Shown one piece after another: positions 57,297 to 64,000 of a DNA stretch of 64,000 nucleotides. Both the position numbers and the translations under genes were made by a program. Below the pieces are notes generated by a model, which searched no databases, was not told the origin of the DNA, and saw only the letters and a program-made list of their open reading frames with translations. Every line of letters starts with the position of its first letter. Position 1 is the first letter of the stretch. The stretch comes from Nocardioides sp. (GTDB taxonomy: Bacteria > Actinomycetota > Actinomycetes > Propionibacteriales > Nocardioidaceae): assembly GCF_030019515.1 (NCBI RefSeq), contig NZ_JASEEQ010000006.1:213774-277773 (forward strand), read 5' to 3'.

Positions 57297-58300
57297 GCGC
57301 CGGCAAGGTCGCGGTGTTCAGCGCCGGGTCGTGGGGTACGGCGTTCTCGATCGTGCTCGCCGACGCCGGCAACGACGTCACGCTCTGGGCGCGCCGGGAG
57401 GAGGTCGCCGCGGCGATCACCGAGCAGCGCGAGAACCCCGAGTACCTCCCCGGGGTGGAGCTGCCGCCGCAGGTGTCCGCGACCCACGACGTCGAGAAGG
57501 CGCTGCACGGCGCCGACCTGGTCGTGCTCGCCACGCCGTCCCAGACGCTGCGCGCGAACCTGAGCGAGTGGGCGCCGTACGTCGAGCCCAATGCGGTGTT
57601 CGTGTCGCTGATGAAGGGCGTCGAGCTCGGCACCCTCGAGCGGATGAGCCAGGTGATCGCCGAGGTGGCCGGCGCCGGGCCGGACCGGATCGCGGTGATC
57701 AGCGGACCCAACCTCGCCAAGGAGATCGCCCGTCGCGAGCCCGCGGCATCCGTGGTCGCCTGCGAGCACGAGCAGGTCGCCCGGCAGCTGCAGGCGCGGA
57801 TCCACTCGCCGGCCTTCCGGCCGTACACGAGCGTCGACGTCCTCGGCTGCGAGCTCGGCGGCGCGTACAAGAACGTCGTGGCGCTCTCCGTCGGCATGGC
57901 CGTCGGCCTCGGCTTCGGCGACAACACTACCGCGTCCGTGATCACCCGCGGCCTGGCCGAGACCGCCCGGCTGGCGACCGCGCTCGGCGCGAACCCGATG
58001 ACGCTGATGGGGCTAGCGGGCCTGGGCGACCTGGTCGCCACCTGCTCCTCGCCGCTCTCCCGCAACCGCACGTTCGGGGAGCGGCTCGGCCAGGGGATGA
58101 CGGCCGCCGAGATCTACGCGACCACCCGCCAGGTCGCGGAGGGCGCGAAGTCCTGTGCCTCGCTGCTCGCCCTCGCCGAGCGCACCGGCGTGGACGCGCC
58201 GATCGCCCACCACGTCACCGCCGTCGTCGACGGCCGGATGACCGCGCAGGAGATGATGGACTCCTTCATCGCCCGCGACACCAAGGCCGAGACGGACTGA
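57293..58300 (+). CDS. gpsA: NAD(P)+ glycerol-3-phosphate dehydrogenase
   Basis: A 335-residue enzyme making sn-glycerol 3-phosphate for phospholipids. The dinucleotide loop reads VAVFSAGSWGTAFSIVLADAG, with SAGSWG instead of the usual GAGSWG. SGPNLAKEIARREPAA and GGAYKNVVALSVGMAVGLGFGDNT contain the substrate residues and catalytic Lys. ATG 57293 overlaps plsC. Start and length are normal. Confidence 0.94.
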   Translation: MSAGKVAVFSAGSWGTAFSIVLADAGNDVTLWARREEVAAAITEQRENPEYLPGVELPPQVSATHDVEKALHGADLVVLATPSQTLRANLSEWAPYVEPNAVFVSLMKGVELGTLERMSQVIAEVAGAGPDRIAVISGPNLAKEIARREPAASVVACEHEQVARQLQARIHSPAFRPYTSVDVLGCELGGAYKNVVALSVGMAVGLGFGDNTTASVITRGLAETARLATALGANPMTLMGLAGLGDLVATCSSPLSRNRTFGERLGQGMTAAEIYATTRQVAEGAKSCASLLALAERTGVDAPIAHHVTAVVDGRMTAQEMMDSFIARDTKAETD

Positions 58301-58344
58301 CCGAGGTACGAGGTCAGCCCGTCCGATGACCTGGCGGGTATGGC

Positions 58345-59421
58345 CTACAGGGTCAGGCCATCCAGTGCGCTGCGCAGGTCCTCCCACAGGTCGTCGACGT
58401 CCTCGATGCCGACCGACATCCGCACCAGGCCCTCGGGGATGGTCACGGGCTCGGCCTTCCAGCGGCGGCGGCGCTCGAAGGTCGACTCGACGCCGCCGAG
58501 CGAGGTGGCGTGCACCCACAGCCGGGTGCTGCGGGTGACTCGGTCCCCGGCCGGCGCACCGCCGGCCAGCACCATCCCCACGATCCCGCCGAAGCCGGGG
58601 TAGCGCACCTCGGCCACGGCCGGGTGCCCGCCCAGCCGCCGGACCAGCTCGGCGGCGTTCGCCTGGGCGCGCTCGACGCGCAGGTGCAGGGTCCGCAGGC
58701 CGCGCAGCGCGAGCCAGGCCTCGAGCGTCCCCGGCGTCGCGCCCATCAGGTCGCGGCGGCCCTTGAGGACGGCGTACAGCTCGTCGTCGCCGGTGACCAC
58801 GGCGCCCATCAGGAGGTCGCTGTGGCCGGCGAGGTACTTGGTCACCGAGTGCACGACCAGGTCGGCGCCCAGCGTGAGCGGCTGCTGAAGGATCGGTGTC
58901 GCGAACGTGTTGTCGACCACGACGTACGCCCCGGCCGTGTGCGCCGCAGCACTGATCGTGGGGAGGTCGGCGAGCTCGAGCGCCGGGTTGGTGGGCGACT
59001 CCAGCCACACCAGCGCCGCGTCCTCGCTGGCGGCGATGACCGCGTCGGTGTCGGTGATGTCGACCAGCTTCGTGCGCACCCGTCCGCGGCTCTCGAGGTC
59101 GGCGAGCTGGAGCAGGGTGCCGTTGTAGGCGTGCGCCGGGGCGACGACCAGGGCGTCGAGGCCGACCAGGTCGAGGACCGTCGTCACCGCGGCCATCCCG
59201 GACGAGAACGAGAGCGCGCGACCGCCCTCCAGCGCCCCGAGCGTCTCCTCGAACGCCGCCCAGGTCGGGTTGCCGTGGCGGCCGTACTCGACCTCGCCGC
59301 CCGCGACGTACGTCGAGGTCATCGTGATCGGCTCGTTGAGCGGACGGTCCGGCTCTCGGGCCGGCCGGCCGGAGGTGACGGCGATGGTGGCCGGCTTCAG
59401 GTCTCGCGAGGCGCTGCTCAT
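58345..59421 (-). CDS. cystathionine gamma-synthase/lyase family PLP enzyme
   Basis: A 358-residue Cys/Met-metabolism PLP enzyme. YGRHGNPTWAAFEETLGALEGG, SFSSGMAAVT and VVDNTFATPILQQPL are standard; the PLP lysine lies in HSVTKYLAGHSD. The ATSLGGVES segment near the end is family-typical. It may be a cystathionine gamma-lyase/synthase or methionine gamma-lyase; sequence alone does not decide. ATG 59421 is six bases after TAGCGT (leaderless) and only 32 bases from the divergent ddl start. Confidence 0.88.
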   Translation of the reverse strand: MSSASRDLKPATIAVTSGRPAREPDRPLNEPITMTSTYVAGGEVEYGRHGNPTWAAFEETLGALEGGRALSFSSGMAAVTTVLDLVGLDALVVAPAHAYNGTLLQLADLESRGRVRTKLVDITDTDAVIAASEDAALVWLESPTNPALELADLPTISAAAHTAGAYVVVDNTFATPILQQPLTLGADLVVHSVTKYLAGHSDLLMGAVVTGDDELYAVLKGRRDLMGATPGTLEAWLALRGLRTLHLRVERAQANAAELVRRLGGHPAVAEVRYPGFGGIVGMVLAGGAPAGDRVTRSTRLWVHATSLGGVESTFERRRRWKAEPVTIPEGLVRMSVGIEDVDDLWEDLRSALDGLTL

Positions 59422-59427
59422 GGGACC

Positions 59428-59445
59428 ACGCTAGACGGATAGGGT
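59428..59445. promoter_or_regulatory. paired divergent -10 boxes of the PLP enzyme gene and ddl
   Basis: TAGCGT on the minus strand (59433-59428) is six bases before ATG 59421. TAGGGT on the plus strand (59440-59445) is eight bases before ATG 59454. The two boxes are six bases apart, a very compact divergent promoter. Confidence 0.5.
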
Positions 59446-59453
59446 CGAGCCCG

Positions 59454-60575
59454 ATGAACGCGTCCAGCCGCAGACCCCGGGTCGCCGTCGTCTTCGGCGG
59501 CAAGTCCAACGAGCACGCGATCTCGTGCGTCACGGCGGGCAGCGTGCTGGCCGCGATCGACCGGACGGCGTACGACGTCGTCCCGATCGGCATCGCCACC
59601 GACGGCCGGTGGGTGCTGGAGTCCGGCGACCCCGAGCGGCTGCGCATCGAGGGCCCCGACCGGCTGCCCCACGTCGACGGCGACCGCGCCACGATCGCGC
59701 TGGCCCCGGAGAGCGCGTCGACCGCCCTGGTCGTCACCGAGTCGGCGCAGCCGCCGCGCGCGCTGGGCGAGGTGGACGTGGTGTTCCCCTTGCTGCACGG
59801 CCCCTGGGGCGAGGACGGCACCATCCAGGGCCTGCTCGAGATGGCCGGGGTGCGGTACGTCGGCGCCGGGGTGCTCGCCTCGGCCGTGAGCATGGACAAG
59901 GCCTACATGAAGGTGGTGCTGGCCGCCGCCGGCCTGCCGGTGCTGCCGTCGGTCACCGTGACCGGCCGCGAGTGGGAGCGCGACCCCGCCGGGTGCCGGG
60001 ACCGCGCGGACGGGCTCGGCTACCCGCTGTTCGTGAAGCCGGCGCGCGGCGGCTCGAGCCTCGGCATCTCCAAGGTGCACGATGCGACCGAGCTCGACCG
60101 GGCGATCGACGAGGCGCTCCAGCACGACCCGAAGGTGCTCGTCGAGGCGGCGGCCGTCGACGCGCGCGAGGTCGAGTGCGGCGTCCTCCAGGCCCTCGAC
60201 GGCACGCCGGAGGCCAGCGTGCCCGCGGAGATCCGGATCTCCGGCGACCACGAGTTCTACGACTTCGCCGCGAAGTACCTGCCGGAGGAGCACACCGAGC
60301 TGGACGTGCCCGCGGACCTGCCGGAGCCGCTGGCCCGCCAGGTCCAGGAGCTGTCGATGCGCGCGTTCGAGGCGGTCGGCTGCGAGGGTCTGGCCCGCGT
60401 CGACTTCTTCGTGCTCCCGGGCGAGCGGCTCGTGGTCAACGAGATCAACACGATGCCCGGCTTCACGCCGACCTCGATGTACCCGCGGATGTGGGCGGCC
60501 TCGGGCGTGGACTACCCCGCGCTCGTGGACCGGCTGATCCAGCTCGCCCTGCAGCGCGACACCGGGCTGCGCTGA
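59454..60575 (+). CDS. ddl: D-alanine--D-alanine ligase
   Basis: A 373-residue ATP-grasp enzyme joining two D-Ala for peptidoglycan. VAVVFGGKSNEHAISCVTAG (N-terminal motif), LHGPWGEDGTIQGLLEMAGV, FVKPARGGSSLGISKV and LVVNEINTMPGFTPTSMYP are diagnostic. The YVGAGVLASAVSMDK segment is typical. No D-lactate specificity change is evident by eye. Confidence 0.95.
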   Translation: MNASSRRPRVAVVFGGKSNEHAISCVTAGSVLAAIDRTAYDVVPIGIATDGRWVLESGDPERLRIEGPDRLPHVDGDRATIALAPESASTALVVTESAQPPRALGEVDVVFPLLHGPWGEDGTIQGLLEMAGVRYVGAGVLASAVSMDKAYMKVVLAAAGLPVLPSVTVTGREWERDPAGCRDRADGLGYPLFVKPARGGSSLGISKVHDATELDRAIDEALQHDPKVLVEAAAVDAREVECGVLQALDGTPEASVPAEIRISGDHEFYDFAAKYLPEEHTELDVPADLPEPLARQVQELSMRAFEAVGCEGLARVDFFVLPGERLVVNEINTMPGFTPTSMYPRMWAASGVDYPALVDRLIQLALQRDTGLR

Positions 60576-60606
60576 GCCGTTCGCGCTGAGCCGTTCGCGC
60601 TGGGCC

Positions 60607-61131
60607 TCAGGCGCACCCGTCCTCGAGGGTGAGGTGCTCGAGCACCGGCCCGGCCAGCGCGGCCAGCGCGTCGGCCGACGGTGACCCCCGCCGGTCGGCG
60701 GGCACGAGCAGCGAGACCCGCGGCGAGTAGCCGACGGCGGTCAGGAGCACGTCTGAGTCCTGGTCCTTCTCCTGCTCCGGCGGCACGAACCAGCCGACGC
60801 CGGACACCTCGGTGCACGCGGAGAACTCGTCGAACCCGTCGGGTACGCCGACGCCGCAGGTCAGCACGATCGCCGGGTCGCCCCAGGCCGCGCCGTACTC
60901 GGTGTCGCCGGACAGCTCTCGGGCCTCCAGGCCGGCGAGCGTGGTGGGCAGGCCGGCGACCAGGTCACGGCAGGCGCGCTGGTCGGCCGGGGACATCGCC
61001 CCGGCGTCGATCTCGACCGAGCCGGCCGAGCAGGCCGTCAGCAGCGGGGCCGCGGCCACGAGGGCGGCGCACACGACGACGCCCCGGATCCGCAGGGACC
61101 CGGGGCGCCGGCGGCGTCCGGTGGTGGGCAC
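60607..61131 (-). CDS. DUF3515 family lipoprotein
   Basis: A 174-residue predicted lipoprotein. The N-terminus is basic, then hydrophobic, ending in the lipobox LTAC with Cys34. The domain has LPTTLAGLEARELSGDTEYGAAWGDPAIVLTCGV, FDEFSACTEVSGVGWF and a terminal Cys pair region. DUF3515 proteins are actinobacterial and often lie between ddl and thiL, as here. Function unknown; surface location follows from the lipobox. Confidence 0.88.
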   Translation of the reverse strand: MPTTGRRRRPGSLRIRGVVVCAALVAAAPLLTACSAGSVEIDAGAMSPADQRACRDLVAGLPTTLAGLEARELSGDTEYGAAWGDPAIVLTCGVGVPDGFDEFSACTEVSGVGWFVPPEQEKDQDSDVLLTAVGYSPRVSLLVPADRRGSPSADALAALAGPVLEHLTLEDGCA

Positions 61132-61143
61132 CGGGCGGACGCC

Positions 61144-61380
61144 TCAGATGTGGACGACCGGGCAGGTCAGCGTGCGGGTGATGCCCTCGAGGTTCTGGAC
61201 CTTGGAGACGACGAGCTTGCCCAGCTCGTCGACGTTGCGGGCCTCGGCGCGCACGATCACGTCGTAGGGGCCGGTGACGTCCTCGGCCAGGGTCACGCCC
61301 TTGACCTGGGCGATGGCGGAGGCCACCTCGGCGGCCTTGCCGACATCGGTCTGGATCAGGATGTACGCCTGGACGACCAT
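61144..61380 (-). CDS. Lrp/AsnC ligand-binding domain protein (stand-alone RAM domain)
   Basis: A 78-residue protein consisting only of the Lrp C-terminal (RAM) domain: MVVQAYILIQTDVGKAAEVASAI, GPYDVIVRAEARNVDELGKLV and the final TCPVVHI. No HTH is present. Such small proteins form dimers and may sense amino acids or modulate full-length Lrp. GGGAGAG precedes ATG 61380. It lies between DUF3515 and thiL, as in many actinobacteria. Confidence 0.88.
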   Translation of the reverse strand: MVVQAYILIQTDVGKAAEVASAIAQVKGVTLAEDVTGPYDVIVRAEARNVDELGKLVVSKVQNLEGITRTLTCPVVHI

Positions 61381-61481
61381 CGAGCTCTCCCTGGGATCTG
61401 GAACGGGTGATCTGGGTTCTGCGGCGTTGCCACGCCAACCTACCGTGCGGTACCCCTGCTCGCATCTGGTGGGATGGGTCC

Positions 61482-62432
61482 ATGTCGTTCCCCCCTGACG
61501 CGACGCTGGCCGATGCCGGCGAGTTCGGCCTGATCCGCGCACTCGTGGACCTGTTCCCCCAGGGGGAGCACGTCCTGGTCGGCCCCGGCGACGACGCCGC
61601 GGTGCTCCGGGTGCGGACCGGCCACGTGGTGGTCTCGACCGACCTGATGGTCGAGGGGCGCCACTTCCGCCGCGAGTGGGCCGCCGCCGACGACGTCGGG
61701 CATCGCGCGGCCGCGCAGAACCTCTCCGACGTCAACGCCATGGGTGGCCGGGCCACCTCGCTGACCATCGGGCTGGCCGCGCCGGCCGACCTGCCCGCGC
61801 AGTGGGCGCTGGACTTCGCCCGCGGCTTCGCCGCGGAGTGCGACCTGGTCGGCGCCAGCGTCGTGGGCGGCGACGTGACCCGGGCCGACGAGATCGTGGT
61901 CGCCGTCACCGTGCTCGGCGCCTGCACCGAGTCGCCGGTGCTGCGCTCGGGCGCCCGGGCCGGTGACGTGCTCGCGCTCTGCGGTCGCCAGGGCTGGGCC
62001 GCCGGCGGTCTCGCGGTGCTCGGCCGGGGCTTCCGCTCGCCCCGGGTCCTCGTGGAGGCCTACCGCCGCCCGGAGCCGCCGTACGACGCCGGCCCGGTGG
62101 CCGCCGCGGCCGGCGCCACGGCGATGATCGACGTCTCCGACGGCCTGCTCGCCGACGCCGACCACATCGCCGCCGACTCGGGGGTGGCCATCGACGTGCA
62201 CGCCGCCGCGTTCGACGTGCCCGAGCCGCTGCACGCGGTCGGCGCGGCGATCGGGGCCGACCCGATCCAGTTCATCCTCGGCGGGGGAGACGACCACGCC
62301 CTGCTCGCCACCTTCCCCGACCTCGACTCGGTCCCCGACGGCTGGGCCGTCATCGGTGCCGTCACGGCCGGCGAGGGCGTCACCGTCGACGGCGCGGTCT
62401 ACGAGGGACCCACCGGCTGGACCCATTTTTAG
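61482..62432 (+). CDS. thiL: thiamine-monophosphate kinase
   Basis: A 316-residue kinase making thiamine diphosphate from thiamine monophosphate. VGPGDDAAVLR, STDLMVEGRHFRREW, GHRAAAQNLSDVNAMGGRA and MIDVSDGLLADADHIA are the metal/ATP-binding segments of the PurM/ThiL fold. ATG 61482 is used. No TPP riboswitch is visible upstream. Confidence 0.94.
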   Translation: MSFPPDATLADAGEFGLIRALVDLFPQGEHVLVGPGDDAAVLRVRTGHVVVSTDLMVEGRHFRREWAAADDVGHRAAAQNLSDVNAMGGRATSLTIGLAAPADLPAQWALDFARGFAAECDLVGASVVGGDVTRADEIVVAVTVLGACTESPVLRSGARAGDVLALCGRQGWAAGGLAVLGRGFRSPRVLVEAYRRPEPPYDAGPVAAAAGATAMIDVSDGLLADADHIAADSGVAIDVHAAAFDVPEPLHAVGAAIGADPIQFILGGGDDHALLATFPDLDSVPDGWAVIGAVTAGEGVTVDGAVYEGPTGWTHF

Positions 62433-62433
62433 G

Positions 62434-62524
62434 TCGACTCGGCGCATCTTGCCCGCCCCAGAGGCTCGAGTCGGCGCATCTTGCCCACCCGCCTGTGGAG
62501 AAGGCGGGCAAGACGCGCCGACTC
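62434..62524. repeat. three-copy 22-23-base repeat, two direct and one inverted
   Basis: The motif TCGGCGCATCTTGCCC with flanks occurs directly at about 62439-62454 and 62471-62486, and inverted at 62503-62524, where T/C differs at one position. The second and third copies can form a long stem. The block lies in the 200-base gap after thiL. It may be a dispersed palindromic repeat. Confidence 0.65.
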
Positions 62525-62552
62525 GGCGTGAGGGAGGTGAGGGAAAGGAAAA

Positions 62553-62578
62553 GACCGCCACCCGGATGGGTGACGGTC
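62553..62578 (-). terminator. terminator of rpmB
   Basis: Stem 62553-62563 with 62568-62578 (one mismatch), GGAT loop. On the minus strand it is followed by TTTTCCTTTCCC, an adequate T-rich tail for the rpmB transcript. Confidence 0.65.
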
Positions 62579-62634
62579 CGCTCTTGTCCTGCTCGATCTC
62601 CCGCGCTGACGCGGAAGCGGGTTCGCCGCAACCG

Positions 62635-62820
62635 CTAGCGCGTGACCTTGCCGGCCTTCAGGCAGCCGGTGCACACGTTGAGGCGCTTGGGGGTGCCGTT
62701 GACGGTGGCACGGACGCGCTGGATGTTGGGGTCGAAGCGACGCTTCGTGATCTTGCGCGACCACGGACGGTTGTTGCCGAAGCCGGGCTTCTTGGCGCAG
62801 ATGTCGCAGACGGCAGCCAC
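62635..62820 (-). CDS. rpmB: 50S ribosomal protein bL28
   Basis: A 61-residue ribosomal protein. It is the zinc-binding (C+) form: Cys5, Cys8 (CDICAKKPGFGNN) and Cys50, Cys53 (NVCTGCLKAGK). KITKRRFDPNIQRVR is typical. In many actinobacteria a second, zinc-free L28 exists, regulated by Zur; that copy is not in this window. Divergent from the DAK2 gene. Confidence 0.96.
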   Translation of the reverse strand: MAAVCDICAKKPGFGNNRPWSRKITKRRFDPNIQRVRATVNGTPKRLNVCTGCLKAGKVTR

Positions 62821-63002
62821 CGTGTGCTCCTTAAACGATCGAGGGTGTGGAACCGGTTAGTCAGAGGGGGCCCGCTGAGCGGGCAACCGCACAAGAGTAT
62901 CCGATGGCCCCGGGCGCCCGGAAATCGAGCGGCTGCCACTAACGTGTGGGACTCACCAGCCCGAGCGCGACCTCGGAGCAGTCTCCACGAGCGAGGACGG
63001 CG

Positions 63003-64000
63003 ATGGAAACTCCCCGCGGCGGCGTCATCACGCTGGAGGTGGTACTGCGCTTCGTCGACATCGCCACCGACGCGTTGGCCGACGCCCGCGAGGAGATCGA
63101 CGCGCTCAACGTCTACCCGGTGCCCGACGGCGACACCGGCACGAACATGTACCTCACGGTCTCGACGGCCCGCGACGCCGTGCGCGAGGCGACCGGGGGA
63201 GACCCGGCCTCCGACCTGGGTACGGCGCTCGCCGCGTTCGGGCGTGGCGCGCTGCTCGGCGCCCGGGGCAACTCCGGGGTGATCCTCAGCGAGATGCTCG
63301 GTGCGATCGCCCGCCGGATCGGGAGCGCCGAGCCGGGGGAGCGCAACGCCCGGGTGATGGCCGACGCGCTGCACCGGGCCACCGAGGCCAGCTACGCCGC
63401 GGTCGGGGTCCCGGTCGAGGGCACCATGCTCACCGTCACGCGGGCCGCGTCCGAGGCCGCGGCCGAGGCGGCCGAGGAACCCGGGGCCCGGGCCCGCGAC
63501 GTGTTCACCGCGGCTGCGGCCGCCGCCCGCGAGGCCCTGGCACACACCCCGGAGCAGCTGCCCGTGCTCCGCGAGGCGGGGGTCGTGGATGCCGGCGGGC
63601 GGGGCGTCAGCGTGATCCTCGACGCGGCCGAGACGGCGCTCACCGGCCGTCGCCCGGCGCCGGTCACGGTGCCGTTCGGCAGCCACCACATCCCGATCCC
63701 GACCGCGGCCAGGACCGGCGACCTGACCCCGGACGGGCCGTCCTACGAGGTGATGTACCTCCTGGACGCCGGCGACGCGGCGATCCCGAGCCTGCGGACC
63801 GCGCTGGGTGCGCTGGGCGACTCGCTGGTCGTGGTCGGCGGCGAGGGGCTCTGGAACGTCCACGTGCACGTCGACGACGTCGGCGCCGCGATCGAGGCGG
63901 GCATCGCGGCCGGTCGCCCGCACCGGGTGCGGGTCACCCACTTCGCCGAGCAGATCGCCGCGGCCCGCGGCCGCGCCGCCGCCCGCGACGGCCGCCGGGT
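63003..64000 (+). CDS. DAK2 domain protein (dihydroxyacetone kinase-like, FakA type), 3' end cut by window
   Basis: 332 codons are visible and the frame is open to the window end. The N-terminal DhaL domain has LNVYPVPDGDTGTNMYLTV (magnesium/nucleotide Asp residues) and FGRGALLGARGNSGVILSEM, then VVDAGGRGVSVILDA. After about residue 225 the middle FakA-like domain begins (YEVMYLLDAGDAAIPSLRTALGALGDSLVVVGG, VHVHVDD). FakA phosphorylates FakB-bound fatty acids in firmicutes; actinobacterial members next to rpmB and recG are uncharacterised. GAGGA precedes ATG 63003. Confidence 0.9.
   Translation, partial: METPRGGVITLEVVLRFVDIATDALADAREEIDALNVYPVPDGDTGTNMYLTVSTARDAVREATGGDPASDLGTALAAFGRGALLGARGNSGVILSEMLGAIARRIGSAEPGERNARVMADALHRATEASYAAVGVPVEGTMLTVTRAASEAAAEAAEEPGARARDVFTAAAAAAREALAHTPEQLPVLREAGVVDAGGRGVSVILDAAETALTGRRPAPVTVPFGSHHIPIPTAARTGDLTPDGPSYEVMYLLDAGDAAIPSLRTALGALGDSLVVVGGEGLWNVHVHVDDVGAAIEAGIAAGRPHRVRVTHFAEQIAAARGRAAARDGRR

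Noticed and set aside
60574..60603. Tandem repeat of GCTGAGCCGTTCGC after ddl
   Set aside because: Only two copies at a gene end; probably a small slippage event without evident function.
61381..61481. TPP riboswitch before thiL
   Set aside because: The conserved CUGAGA and other THI-box elements are not present.

Overview
The window is chromosomal DNA of a very high-GC Gram-positive actinobacterium, most likely a Nocardioides-type member of the Propionibacteriales. The evidence is the strong G/C bias at third codon positions, frequent GTG starts, many ATGA/GTGA gene overlaps, an HU protein with a long lysine/alanine tail, an F420 pathway gene (cofC), and the right-hand gene order leuC-leuD-HU-cofC-plsC-gpsA-ddl-DUF3515-thiL-rpmB-DAK2, which is typical of that group. 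Assignment below the order level is inference. At least thirteen starts carry a TANNNT -10 box 6-7 bases before the start codon, so leaderless transcription appears routine.

Left part (1-20.4 kb): mostly housekeeping and small accessory genes. These are an FMN reductase end, an amidase overlapping an AAC(2')-type acetyltransferase, a ferredoxin-reductase/GTP cyclohydrolase I/DoxX operon facing a four-cysteine ArsR-like regulator across a perfect palindrome, and the biotin uptake genes bioY-ecfA-ecfT facing a BioQ-like TetR regulator with tandem operators. Then come an M23 peptidase next to a damaged DUF2087 gene, assorted small enzymes, a secreted penicillin/AHL-acylase-type hydrolase, an FAH-family enzyme, gltX, a CPBP protease and two tRNA genes (Gln, Glu).

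Middle (20.4-48.7 kb): accessory and catabolic. The 3' end of tRNA-Glu is partly duplicated 1.2 kb downstream, and the interval holds an integrase relic, a secreted-protein gene and a truncated gene, which looks like an integration scar. After it lies a nine-gene unit (IclR regulator, polar amino-acid ABC transporter, RidA, a fold-type-III PLP enzyme, KDPG aldolase, KDG-type kinase). It reads as uptake and ammonia-lyase degradation of an amino-sugar acid such as D-glucosaminate into the Entner-Doudoroff pathway. Next is an FAD/GcvT amine dehydrogenase, an NCS1 transporter with a 56-residue membrane partner and an aldehyde dehydrogenase, divergent from a PucR regulator. A secreted subtilase, a YbdK-type ligase and an HD-GYP/LuxR regulator with DsrE and methyltransferase genes follow. 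Last is a second PucR-like regulator facing a TPP enzyme/epimerase/SDR/BASS-transporter operon. Three TGTGG-N4/6-CCACA palindromes mark the control regions of the two PucR loci.

Right part (48.7-64 kb): core genes. An LCP cell-wall enzyme, Ada-AlkA plus Ogt alkylation repair (with a leaderless upstream mini-ORF), an NdgR/LtbR-type regulator facing leuCD, HU, cofC, plsC-gpsA, a cystathionine-type PLP enzyme, ddl, a DUF3515 lipoprotein, an Lrp-type ligand domain, thiL, rpmB and the start of a DAK2 protein. No rRNA, CRISPR array, complete prophage or insertion sequence was seen.
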